From NCBI GenBank assembly GCA_050246875.1, contig JBFWVF010000006.1, positions 186,001 to 250,000 of the forward strand: a stretch of DNA of 64,000 nt, written 5' to 3'. This DNA is from SHWB01 sp050246875. Its GTDB lineage: Bacteria; Pseudomonadota; Alphaproteobacteria; UBA6615. The notes under the pieces were generated by a model. The model saw nothing but the letters and a program-made list of their open reading frames with translations, ran no database searches and was not told where the DNA came from. Positions 23,745 to 32,011 of the stretch are shown here, piece by piece. The position numbers and the translations under genes were made by a program. Positions within the stretch are counted from its first letter, which is position 1. Each line of letters opens with the position of its first letter.

Positions 23745-25082
23745 CTACAGCAGCGCGCGGCTGAACCACGGCACGGCGACCAGCACCACCAGCACCGCGG
23801 CCATCAGCCCGGCGAAGGGCAGCGCGCCGCGGAATATCTCCTGCAGCGTCACCTTCTGGTCGTCGAGCGTCGACTTGAGGACGTAGCAGATGAGCCCCAG
23901 CGGCGGCGTCAGCAGGCCGATCTCGACCGTCACCACGGTAATGACGCCGAACCACACGAGGTCGACGCCGAAGCCCTCGAAGATCGGCAGGAACAGCGGC
24001 AGGGTGATGAGCATGATCGACGCCGAATCGAGGATGCAGCCGAGCACCAGCAGCACCAGCAGGTAGAGCGCCAGCGTGCCGTGCAGGCCGAGGCCGGCGT
24101 CGACGATGCCGCCGCTGATCCACGCCGGCAGGCCCGACAGGGTGAGCATGCGGCTGTACATGGCCGCGGCCATGATGATGATGCAGATCGACGCCGTGAC
24201 GTGGCCGGTCTCGACGAAGATGCGCCACAGCTTGCCCGGCGTCAGGCTGCGCTTGAGCCCGGCCAGCACGAATGCGGCGAGCGCCCCCGCCGCGCCGGCC
24301 TCGGTCGGCGTGAAGACGCCGCCGTAGATGCCGCCCAGCACCAGGGCGATGAGCACGACGATGGGCGCGGCCTTGGCCAGCAGGCTGCCGCCGCCGCCGG
24401 GCGCGGGCTCCGCCGGCAGCAGCGAGGCGGCGGCCGCCCCGGCGCTGACGCCGCCGGCGAACACCCAGCCCGGCGCGTAGCGGGCGGCGAGCACGATGGC
24501 GGCGGCGTAGGTGCCGGTCAGCAGCAGGCCGGGCAGCACGCCGGCGAGGAACATGTCGCCGATCGATTCGCCCGACAGGATGGCGTAGAGGATGAACAGC
24601 AGGCTCGGCGGGATCAGCATGCCGAGCACCGAGGAGCCGGCGACGACGCCGACCGAGAAGCGCGCCGTGTAGCCGAAGCGCAGCATCTCCGGCACCGCCA
24701 CGCGGGTGAAGATGGCGGCCGAGGCGATGGACACGCCGGTGAGCGCGGCGAACACGGCATTGGCGAAGACGGTGGCGACGCCGAGCCCGCCGAGGACGCG
24801 GCGGAACACGGCGTTGGCCACGTCGAAGGTGTCGCGGCCGATGCCCGAGACGCTGACGAAGATGCCCATCAGCACGAACAGCGGAATGACGCCGAAGACG
24901 TAGTTCTCGATGCCGTTGGCCGCCGCCTGGCCGAGCAGCCGCCCGGCCAGCCCGGCATCGCCGCGCATGATCCACAGGCTGCCGAAGGAGACGACGATCA
25001 GCACGGCGACGACGTGCATCCCCGACAGCACGAGGAACAGCATGGCGAGGATCGACAGCGCCCCGATCTCGACGCCGCTCAC
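23745..25082 (-). CDS. dctM: TRAP transporter large permease DctM
   Basis: A 445-residue inner-membrane protein of the DctM/TRAP large-subunit family, with about 12-13 hydrophobic helices. It couples Na+ (or H+) entry to uptake of an organic acid. Family features include GVIPLFVLMGIFVSVSGIG, AGSSVLGMLIPPSLLFILYA and a C-terminal GLLTPPLGLICYVLKS. GTG start 25082 overlaps the DctQ stop codon by GTGA. The operon order P-Q-M is standard. It converges on the lactonase/dehydrogenase cluster, so it may import that pathway's substrate. Confidence 0.95.
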   Translation of the reverse strand: MSGVEIGALSILAMLFLVLSGMHVVAVLIVVSFGSLWIMRGDAGLAGRLLGQAAANGIENYVFGVIPLFVLMGIFVSVSGIGRDTFDVANAVFRRVLGGLGVATVFANAVFAALTGVSIASAAIFTRVAVPEMLRFGYTARFSVGVVAGSSVLGMLIPPSLLFILYAILSGESIGDMFLAGVLPGLLLTGTYAAAIVLAARYAPGWVFAGGVSAGAAAASLLPAEPAPGGGGSLLAKAAPIVVLIALVLGGIYGGVFTPTEAGAAGALAAFVLAGLKRSLTPGKLWRIFVETGHVTASICIIIMAAAMYSRMLTLSGLPAWISGGIVDAGLGLHGTLALYLLVLLVLGCILDSASIMLITLPLFLPIFEGFGVDLVWFGVITVVTVEIGLLTPPLGLICYVLKSTLDDQKVTLQEIFRGALPFAGLMAAVLVVLVAVPWFSRALL

Positions 25083-25702
25083 AGCACCGGCTCCTCGCGG
25101 CGCACCGCCGTCTCCTCGCCGGACAGGGTGCCGGTGGCGGCGGCCCGCAGGTCGCGCGCCACGCGGCGCAGGTATTCGAGCGCGGTGGCGGCGCAGCCGA
25201 CCAGCAGCATCAGCTTGATCGGCCAGCGCGGGAAGGTGAACACGCCCTCGTTGCCGTAGTAGGTGCCGGCCCGCCAGTCGGCCACGAAGTCGGGCCAGAC
25301 ATAGGCGAGGATGGCGAGGAAGCAGGCCGCCGCCGCGGCGCCGTACAGCGCCTCGATCGACTTGGCGAGGCGCGGCGCGCGGCGGCGCAGGAAGGTGACG
25401 GCGAGGTCGGCATAGGTCATGCGGTCGCGCCGCACGGCGTCGGCGAGCTGCATGAAGACGATGGCGGTGATCGAGAAGGCGACGATCTCGCCGGCACCGT
25501 CGAGCGGCGCGTTGAACAGGTAGCGGCCGAAGATGTCGATGTTGATGACGACCATCAGCAGGCAGATCCAGGCCGTGCCGATGGCGTTGAGACCGGAGAC
25601 GAGGCCGTCGGCGAGGAGGCCGGGCAGGCGGAGGGCCGTGCCCTCCGCCTCCGCGGTTCCATCCGCCACGGGCCGGTCGACGCGCCCGTGCATGATGCTC
25701 AT
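25079..25702 (-). CDS. dctQ: TRAP transporter small permease DctQ
   Basis: A 207-residue membrane protein with four hydrophobic helices, typical of the small TRAP permease that pairs with DctM. Helix 1 is followed by INIDIFGRYLFNAPLDGAGE, a recognisable DctQ segment. ATG 25702 overlaps the DctP stop codon (ATGA), and its own stop overlaps the DctM start. All three genes are therefore translationally coupled. Confidence 0.92.
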   Translation of the reverse strand: MSIMHGRVDRPVADGTAEAEGTALRLPGLLADGLVSGLNAIGTAWICLLMVVINIDIFGRYLFNAPLDGAGEIVAFSITAIVFMQLADAVRRDRMTYADLAVTFLRRRAPRLAKSIEALYGAAAAACFLAILAYVWPDFVADWRAGTYYGNEGVFTFPRWPIKLMLLVGCAATALEYLRRVARDLRAAATGTLSGEETAVRREEPVL

Positions 25703-26766
25703 TCCTTGTCCCACTGGCGCGGCAGCGGCGTGCCGGCGGCGCGCAGCTTGTCCATGTAGGCGGTGAGGACGGCCAGCCGCTCGGGGTCCGTGCCGGCCCA
25801 GGTCTTCGGTTGGTTCGGCAGGATGCCCGCCCAGCGCACGCGCTCTTCCTGGGGCAGCTCGTAGACGGTCGCGCCCTTCTCGGCCATCTCCTTGAAGGCG
25901 ATCGCCTCGCGCGTCTTCAGCGCCTCGATGCCCGAGGCCATGTAGCGCTGGCCGGCGAGCGTGAACGCCGCCTGCACCTCCGCCGGCAGCTCGACCCAGA
26001 CGTCCTTGTTGACCGTCACGGTGATCTGGTAGACGGCGCCGAGATACGCCTTGGTCACATAGGGCGCCACCTCGTAGACCTTGGCCGAGTGGAACAGCGT
26101 CCCGGTCAGGATGGCGCCCTGCACGACGCCGGTCTTGAGGTCGTTGTAGACGGTGACCGCGGCGATGCCGACGCCGGCCGCGCCGGTGTTGGCGATCCAC
26201 GCCTGGTTGAGGCCGGCGGCGCCGATCTTCTTGCCCTTGAGGTCCTCGACGGTCTTCAGCGGGAAGGTCGTCGCGATGTGGTAGCTGTCGAGCGCGAGGC
26301 CGCCGAGATAGACCTGGTTGTACTTGTCCCAGGTCGCCTTGAAGGCCGGAATGGTGGTGTGCATGTCGTGCAGCGCCGCCGTCGCCACCGCGACGTCGCC
26401 GGTGCCGAACGGCACGGCGAAGCCGACATTGTGCAGCGGCAACTGCGAGGCGAGGAACGGCAGCACCACGTCGCCGACTTGCGCCAGCCCCTTCTGCACC
26501 AGTTCGAGCTGCTCGTTGGGCTTGCCCAGTGCGCCGCCGAAGGCCTTGTTCCAGTTGATCTTGTAGGTGCCGGTCTTGGCCAGTTCGGCATCGATCGTCG
26601 GCATGAACACGTCGTTGAGCTGCTGCGCCCAGACGAAGGTCAGCGGATAGCCGGAGGTGAAGGTGAAGTCGTAGGTCTTCGGCGCGGCCGATGCGGTCGC
26701 GGCGACGCAGGCCAGTGCACCGGCCGCGGCGACGGCGGCCAGCCGGCGTGTGAATACAATGATCAC
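25699..26766 (-). CDS. dctP: TRAP transporter substrate-binding protein DctP
   Basis: A 355-residue periplasmic solute receptor of the DctP family. A Sec signal (FTRRLAAVAAAGALACVAATASA) precedes KTYDFTFTSGYPLTFVWAQQ. The conserved TRAP motif with the carboxylate-binding Arg is replaced by a variant around GALAL/DLKGKKIGAAGLNQAW. I placed the start at GTG 26766, with GAGGAG 9 bases upstream; a longer form from 26859 would extend the signal peptide implausibly. The ligand is not obvious but may be an organic acid or lactone-derived acid handled by the convergent cluster. Confidence 0.88.
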   Translation of the reverse strand: MIIVFTRRLAAVAAAGALACVAATASAAPKTYDFTFTSGYPLTFVWAQQLNDVFMPTIDAELAKTGTYKINWNKAFGGALGKPNEQLELVQKGLAQVGDVVLPFLASQLPLHNVGFAVPFGTGDVAVATAALHDMHTTIPAFKATWDKYNQVYLGGLALDSYHIATTFPLKTVEDLKGKKIGAAGLNQAWIANTGAAGVGIAAVTVYNDLKTGVVQGAILTGTLFHSAKVYEVAPYVTKAYLGAVYQITVTVNKDVWVELPAEVQAAFTLAGQRYMASGIEALKTREAIAFKEMAEKGATVYELPQEERVRWAGILPNQPKTWAGTDPERLAVLTAYMDKLRAAGTPLPRQWDKE

Positions 26767-26994
26767 GTGTGCTCTCCTCGACAGGAACGGACAATTGTCC
26801 GGCGTCGCCTCCGGTCGCCGTCGCGCGGCGTGCCGCCGACTTTGCAAGCGCCGGGCCACACGATGGAATCGCGCGACTCCGCCGCTTTCGCAGCGGGCGG
26901 GGAAATCGCGTTGATTACCGAATGGTCATTTAGCTCGAACGCGGGCGCGACTCTGCCCACCGCGGCGGCGGGCGATCGCGCGACGCGATGCTCA

Positions 26995-27021
26995 CCCTCT
27001 CCGCCCCCGGGGGCGGAGAGG
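26995..27021. repeat. Single family 1 palindromic repeat
   Basis: The 28-bp palindrome lacks its last base and the GGTGAGGTGGGGG tail. It is the only repeat in the 284-bp gap between dctP and the hydrolase gene ending at 27051; otherwise that gap has only a possible dctP promoter region (26860-26950), with no clear boxes. Confidence 0.88.
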
Positions 27022-27050
27022 AAGTCCGAGCGCGCCTGCGCGAGCGCGCC

Positions 27051-28079
27051 TCAGCCGTCGTCGCGGGCGAAGACGCGGCCGAGGAAGCGGGCCATGTCGC
27101 TGTTGGAGCGGGCGCGCACGGTGTCGTCGCGGCCGATCATGTAGCCGTCGGCGTCCGAGCAGATGCCGAGGATCACCTTGCGCGCCAGCGGCCCGTCCAT
27201 GGTGAGGAAGGTCGTCAGGTCGCGCACCGTGCCGTCGCGCTCGACGCGCAGCGCGCAGGGCGCGAGGTTGCGGCCGATCTTGCGCGGCGCGCCGAAGCGG
27301 CCGTCCCACTGGTGGAAGGCGCCCTCGTAGCGGATCGTCTCGACGCGGGCGCCGCCGGCCTCGAGGTCGGCCGCCACCTCGGCGCAGCGCGCCGGGTCGA
27401 TCAGCGCGTCGCCGGTGCCCGACAGCATCAGCAGCGGCGCGCCCGTCGCACGGGCGTCGCGGAAGCGGGCGATGCACGGGGCGTAGAAGGCGACGTGCGC
27501 GGCGAAGCGGGCGCCGCGTGGCGAGAAGGCCTCGGCGACCTGGGCATGGGCAGCGAAGATCGCCGCCATGCCGCCGTAGGAGAAGCCGATCAGCGCCACG
27601 CGGTCGGCGTCGATCTCCGGCCGCGCGTCGAGCCAGCGCAGCCCGGCATGGGCGTCGGCCAGCATCATCGCCTCGGTGATGTTGAGCACGCGTTCGAGGA
27701 AGCCGGTGCCGCGGTCGCGCCGCGCGGCGAAGGTGTCGATGACGAGCGCGCCGATGCCCATGGCGGCGAACTGGCGGGCGTAGGTGTGCTCGCGCGGCTG
27801 CTGCACCCCCGACGAGCCGTGCAGCAGCACGACGGCGGGCGCCGGCCGCTCCGCCGTGGCGCCGCGCGGCGCGTACCAGGTGGCGACGGCCGGCGTCGGC
27901 GGATCGAGTTCCGGTCCGGCGCCGACTTCCGACAGCGAGAACGGGCTGTGGCTGGTGAAGGTCACGGCCTCGCCCGACACGCCTTCGAGCGTGTCGGGAT
28001 CGGGCCACGACCATGTCGCCGCCGCCGTGCCGGGCAGCAGTGCCGTCAGCAGCAGGACGAGCGCTGCAACGGCACGCAT
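27051..28079 (-). CDS. Exported dienelactone-hydrolase-family alpha/beta hydrolase
   Basis: A 342-residue protein with a signal peptide (MRAVAALVLLLTALLPGTAAA) and an alpha/beta-hydrolase core. VVLLHGSSGVQQ forms the oxyanion region, GFSYGG holds the nucleophile Ser, a downstream Asp lies in GTGDALIDP, and the His is in EGAFHQWDG. The dienelactone hydrolase family normally uses Cys; here the nucleophile is Ser, so a general esterase or lipase-like activity is likely. ATG 28079. It is 10 bases from the end of pckG on the same strand and may be co-transcribed. Confidence 0.85.
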   Translation of the reverse strand: MRAVAALVLLLTALLPGTAAATWSWPDPDTLEGVSGEAVTFTSHSPFSLSEVGAGPELDPPTPAVATWYAPRGATAERPAPAVVLLHGSSGVQQPREHTYARQFAAMGIGALVIDTFAARRDRGTGFLERVLNITEAMMLADAHAGLRWLDARPEIDADRVALIGFSYGGMAAIFAAHAQVAEAFSPRGARFAAHVAFYAPCIARFRDARATGAPLLMLSGTGDALIDPARCAEVAADLEAGGARVETIRYEGAFHQWDGRFGAPRKIGRNLAPCALRVERDGTVRDLTTFLTMDGPLARKVILGICSDADGYMIGRDDTVRARSNSDMARFLGRVFARDDG

Positions 28080-28089
28080 GGCGCGGCGC

Positions 28090-29913
28090 CTAGCCGGCGG
28101 CGACCGAGGGCGGCTCGGCGGCGGCGCGGGCGGCGAGCGCGCGGCGCTGCGTTTCGAGTTCGCCCGGCAGCCGGTCGCCGAAATCGGCGAACAGCGTCTT
28201 CTGCGCCTCGGCCTCGGCGGCGATGGCGCGCGGATCGACGTCCATCACCTTGCGGAAGCGGGCCTGCGGGAAGTCGAGGCCGCGCAGGTTGATGTCCTCG
28301 TAGCGCGGCACGAAGCCCAGCGGCGTCTCGCTGGCCTGCGCCTCGCCCTGCAGGCGGCGGTAGATCCACTCGAGCACGCGCATGTTCTCGCCGAAGCCGG
28401 GCCAGATGAAGCGGCCGGCCTCGTCTTTGCGGAACCAGTTGACGCGGAAGATGCGCGGCAGCGCCTTGGCCTTGCCGGCGAAGCCGAGCCAGTGCTGCCA
28501 GTAGTCGGCCATGTTGTAGCCGCAGAAGGGCAGCATCGCCATCGGGTCGCGGCGGATGGCGGCCTGGTTGACGGCCGCCGCCGTCGCCTCCGAGCCCATC
28601 GTCGCGGCCATGTAGACGCCGTGCTTCCAGTCGCGTGCCTCGAACACCAGCGGGAAGGTGGTCGACAGGCGGCCGCCGAAGATGAAGGCGCTGATCGGCA
28701 CGCCCTTCGGGTCGTCCCAGGCCGGGTCGACCGAGGGGCAGTTGGTCGCCGCCACGGTGAAGCGGGCGTTGGGGTGCGCGGCCGGCCGGCCGCAGCCGGG
28801 CGTCCAGTCCTGGCCCGTCCAGTCGATGAGATGCGCCGGCGGCGTCTCGGTCATGCCCTCCCACCACACGTCGCCGTCGTCGGTCAGCGCGACGTTGGTG
28901 AAGATGGTGTCGCGCGCGATCATCTTCATGGCGTTGGGGTTGGTCTTGGCCGAGGTGCCCGGGGCGACGCCGAAATAGCCGGCCTCGGGGTTGATCGCGT
29001 GGAGGCGGCCGTCGGCGCCCGGCTTGATCCAGGCGATGTCGTCGCCGACCGTCGTCGCCTTCCAGCCCTCGTAGCCGGCCGGCGGAATCAGCATGGCGAG
29101 GTTGGTCTTGCCGCAGGCGCTGGGGAAGGCGGCGGCGACGTAGATCTTCTCGCCCTGCGGCGGCTGCAGGCCGAGGATCAGCATGTGCTCGGCGAACCAG
29201 CCCTCGTCGCGCGCCATCACCGAGGCGATGCGCAGCGAGAAGCACTTCTTGCCGAGCAGCGCGTTGCCGCCGTAGCCGCTGCCGTAGGACCAGATCGCCC
29301 GCTCCTCGGGGTACTGGACGATGTACTTGGTCGCGTTCGACGGCCACACGACGTCCTGCTGGCCGGGCGCCAGCGGCGCGCCGACGGTGTGGACGCAGGG
29401 CACGAACTCGCCGTCGCCGAGCACGTCGAGCGCGGCCTGGCCCATGCGCGTCATGATGCGCATGGAGGCGGCGACGTAGGGCGAGTCGGTGAGCTGCACG
29501 CCGATATGGGCGATGTGCGAGCCGAGCGGACCCATGCTGAACGGCACGACGTACATGCGCCGGCCGGCCATGGCGCCGTCGAACAGGCCGGCCATGGTGG
29601 CCTTCATCTCGGCCGGGTCGACCCAGTTGTTGGTCGGGCCGGCGTCCTCGCGGGTGCGCGCGCAGACGTAGGTGCGGTCCTCGACGCGGGCGGTGTCGTC
29701 CGGGTCGGAACGGGCGAGGAAGCAGCCCGGCCGCTTTTCTGCATCGAGCGGAATGAGCATGCCGGAGGCGACCATGCCGGCGCACAGCCGATCGTATTCT
29801 TCCTTCGAGCCGTCGCACCAGTAGATGTCGGCAGGCTTGGTCAGGCGGGCGATCTCGTCGACCCAGGCCAAAAGCTTGCGATTGCGTGTCCGCGCCGTAG
29901 CGGAGTCCGCCAT
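28090..29913 (-). CDS. pckG: GTP-dependent phosphoenolpyruvate carboxykinase
   Basis: A 607-residue cytosolic enzyme that converts oxaloacetate and GTP to PEP and CO2, the entry step of gluconeogenesis. The kinase-1 P-loop FPSACGKTNLAML carries the reactive Cys typical of the GTP class. KCFSLRIASVMARDEGW, FIFGGRLSTTFPLV and RVNWFRKDEAGRFIWPGFGE are standard. The full length matches the family. ATG 29913 is preceded by GGGAGAAACG; an upstream in-frame start adds only 12 residues. It diverges from the glutathione S-transferase gene at 30187 over a 273-bp region with no clear promoter boxes visible. Confidence 0.97.
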   Translation of the reverse strand: MADSATARTRNRKLLAWVDEIARLTKPADIYWCDGSKEEYDRLCAGMVASGMLIPLDAEKRPGCFLARSDPDDTARVEDRTYVCARTREDAGPTNNWVDPAEMKATMAGLFDGAMAGRRMYVVPFSMGPLGSHIAHIGVQLTDSPYVAASMRIMTRMGQAALDVLGDGEFVPCVHTVGAPLAPGQQDVVWPSNATKYIVQYPEERAIWSYGSGYGGNALLGKKCFSLRIASVMARDEGWFAEHMLILGLQPPQGEKIYVAAAFPSACGKTNLAMLIPPAGYEGWKATTVGDDIAWIKPGADGRLHAINPEAGYFGVAPGTSAKTNPNAMKMIARDTIFTNVALTDDGDVWWEGMTETPPAHLIDWTGQDWTPGCGRPAAHPNARFTVAATNCPSVDPAWDDPKGVPISAFIFGGRLSTTFPLVFEARDWKHGVYMAATMGSEATAAAVNQAAIRRDPMAMLPFCGYNMADYWQHWLGFAGKAKALPRIFRVNWFRKDEAGRFIWPGFGENMRVLEWIYRRLQGEAQASETPLGFVPRYEDINLRGLDFPQARFRKVMDVDPRAIAAEAEAQKTLFADFGDRLPGELETQRRALAARAAAEPPSVAAG

Positions 29914-30186
29914 AGACGTTTCTCCCGATCGTCGGGGGCCCCGGCGCACGGCTCTTCGTGGTCGTTCCGCCGCCCCGGAAACCGACCGGGATAGTTAGTG
30001 GATAATCCCCGCCCGACGCAACTGCCGTTCGGTCGCAGGGGTGTCATGTCGCTGAAATACAATCCGAAAGGGTGCGCCGGCGAGGCCGGGGGCGGGCCTG
30101 CCGGCGGCCGCGCGCCGCCGTCGGCGGGCCGGGACTCGACGGCCGCGACGTGTGGGCGCAAGGTCCGCCGCAACCGGGAGGAGATC

Positions 30187-30990
30187 ATGCTCGAGCTCTA
30201 TCACGCCTCGCATTCGACCTGCAGCCAGAAGGTCCGCCTCTGCCTTGCCGAAAAGGGCCTCGACTGGGTCGACCGCCCGATCTCCTTCGACCGCCGCGAC
30301 CACCTCGACCCGGAATACCTCAAGCTCAACCCCAACGGCGTCGTGCCGACGCTGGTGCACGACGGCGTGCCGCTGATCGAATCCTCCGTGCTGGTCGAGT
30401 ATCTCGACGAGGTCTTTCCGGCCCCGCCGCTGTCGCCCTCCGGCGCCACCGGGCGGGCGCGCATGCGCGCCTGGCTGCGCTACATCGACGAGGTGCCGAC
30501 GGTGGCCGTGCGCGTGCCGTCCTTCACCCACGTCTTCGCGCCGATGCGCTTCGGCCGGCTGACCGATGCGGACTTCGCCAAGCATGCCGAGCGCCTGCCG
30601 CTGCGCCGCCAGTTCTACAGGAAGATGAGCCAGAAGGGCTTCGGCGAGGACGAGATGGACAACGCCCTGCGCCAGATCCGCCAGACCGCCGAGCGCATCG
30701 CCGCCGCGGTGGAGGCGACCGGCGGCCCCTATGTCATGGGCAAGCGGTTGACCCTGCCGGACATCACGCTCACGCCGTCGATCGAGCGCATGGCCGACCT
30801 CGGCTACGCCTGGCTGTGGGAGCGCGACCTGCCGGCGACCGTGGCGTGGCGCGCCGCCATCCGCGCCCGCCCGTCCTTCGAGACCGCCTTCTATGTCGGC
30901 TCGCACATGTCCGAGAAGTATCCCGAGTTCTTCGACGCCGGCGGCGCACTGTCACGCCTGCCGCCGTTCGAGGAGCGCCGGGCCGGCTGA
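30187..30990 (+). CDS. Glutathione S-transferase
   Basis: A 267-residue cytosolic GST with an N-terminal thioredoxin-like domain (residues 1-80) and a helical C-terminal domain. YHASHSTCSQKVRLCLAEKG places the catalytic Ser/Cys region, and NPNGVVPTLVHDG with the cis-Pro and LIESSVLVEYLDE define the glutathione site. The C-terminal ITLTPSIERMADLGY matches the usual N-capping region. ATG 30187 follows GGGAGGAG. Substrate unknown; it stands alone. Confidence 0.92.
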   Translation: MLELYHASHSTCSQKVRLCLAEKGLDWVDRPISFDRRDHLDPEYLKLNPNGVVPTLVHDGVPLIESSVLVEYLDEVFPAPPLSPSGATGRARMRAWLRYIDEVPTVAVRVPSFTHVFAPMRFGRLTDADFAKHAERLPLRRQFYRKMSQKGFGEDEMDNALRQIRQTAERIAAAVEATGGPYVMGKRLTLPDITLTPSIERMADLGYAWLWERDLPATVAWRAAIRARPSFETAFYVGSHMSEKYPEFFDAGGALSRLPPFEERRAG

Positions 30991-31113
30991 CGAGGCCGGG
31001 AAGCGGCAATTCCGGCGGCCTCGACGCTGCCTGCCAAGGTTGTGCGGCCATATGGCGATGGTTACTATCGAGAAATTCGTTTCATCATGCTTTCGCGTCT
31101 GCCTGGGGGGGAG

Positions 31114-31953
31114 ATGACCGCATGTAGCAAGGGCCTGGGCGCGCGGCGCCCGGGCTGGTTCAAGGCTGTCCTGCTCGGCACGGCCTCGGCGCTCGTGATG
31201 TCGGTGTCGGTGTCGGTGTCGGCGCAGGAGGCGACGAAGCCGGCAGTGGCCGCGACCAACGGCAAGGTCGATCTCGGCGCCGGCGCCCAGGCCGGGCGTG
31301 TCGGCGCCTCGACCGCCGGCTCGCTAGCGCTGCCGCTGACCCACAGCTTCGGCCTGCAGGCCGACGGTCTGCTCGGCCGCAGCGAGGGCGGCATCACCAC
31401 CGGCGGCGCGGCCCTCCAGGGCTTCTGGCGCGACCCCGACCGGGCGCTGGTCGGCGCCTTCGCCTCCTATGTGCACGACAGCCGCGGCGACGGACGCCAT
31501 GCCTCGACCTTCGGGCCGGTGGCCGAAATCTACCTCGACCGCTTCTCGATCGTCGGCGCCGCCGGCGTGCAGTACGGCGACGTGGTCCGCCGCTACACCT
31601 CCAGCGTCGACCTCCTCTACTACCCGAACGACGATTTCGTCCTGTCGCTCGGCCATCGCTACGGCGACACCGGCAACATGGCGGCGGTCGGCGGCGAGGC
31701 GGCGATCGCCGGCAGCGCGACGACCCTGTTCGCCGAGACCCGTGTCGGCGCGGACTCCAAGCCGATGGCCTGGGCCGGCCTGCGCTTCTACTTCGGCAGC
31801 GACGTGTCGGTGATGCGCCGCCACCGCGAGGAGGACCCGCCGAACCGGCTGTTCGGCGACCTGTTCACCTTCTCCACCAGCCAGGACACGGTGCTCAGCC
31901 AGCAGAACACGCCGCCGCCCACCGTGCAGACCGGCGGCGGCGGCGAACTGTGA
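31114..31953 (+). CDS. Exported beta-rich protein, probable outer-membrane protein
   Basis: A 279-residue protein of unknown family. A signal peptide ends near VMSVSVSVSAQEA. The mature part alternates short beta strands rich in Gly and aromatics (LTHSFGLQADGLLGRS, DFVLSLGHRYGDTGNM, WAGLRFYFGSD), resembling a small beta-barrel. The C-terminus is Pro/Gly-rich and does not end in the usual aromatic, so outer-membrane insertion is not certain. I chose ATG 31114 because GGGGGGGAG lies next to it; ATG 31087 is an alternative with a weaker site. A TCGGTG hexamer is repeated three times in the signal peptide (31201-31218). Confidence 0.6.
   Translation: MTACSKGLGARRPGWFKAVLLGTASALVMSVSVSVSAQEATKPAVAATNGKVDLGAGAQAGRVGASTAGSLALPLTHSFGLQADGLLGRSEGGITTGGAALQGFWRDPDRALVGAFASYVHDSRGDGRHASTFGPVAEIYLDRFSIVGAAGVQYGDVVRRYTSSVDLLYYPNDDFVLSLGHRYGDTGNMAAVGGEAAIAGSATTLFAETRVGADSKPMAWAGLRFYFGSDVSVMRRHREEDPPNRLFGDLFTFSTSQDTVLSQQNTPPPTVQTGGGGEL
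31201..31218 (+). repeat. TCGGTG hexanucleotide repeat (3 copies) in signal peptide
   Basis: Three TCGGTG units followed by a partial fourth encode Ser-Val repeats in the hydrophobic core of the signal peptide. Copy-number change by slippage would alter the core by two residues without breaking the frame. Confidence 0.7.
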
Positions 31954-31966
31954 GCCGGCGGCCCGC

Positions 31967-32011
31967 GCTCAGGCGACCAGGGCTCAGGCGACCAGGGCTC
32001 AGGCGACCAGG
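31967..32011. repeat. Three perfect 15-bp tandem repeats over a stop codon
   Basis: The unit GCTCAGGCGACCAGG occurs three times in a row (31967-31981, 31982-31996, 31997-32011). The last copy encodes the end and stop codon of the PaaK-like protein on the minus strand. Because the unit is 15 bp, each of the two following copies repeats Leu-Val-Ala-stop in the same frame. Confidence 0.95.

Noticed and set aside
26767..26859. Extended N-terminus for DctP
   Set aside because: The extension is highly basic and precedes a complete signal peptide; GTG 26766 has GAGGAG at the right distance.
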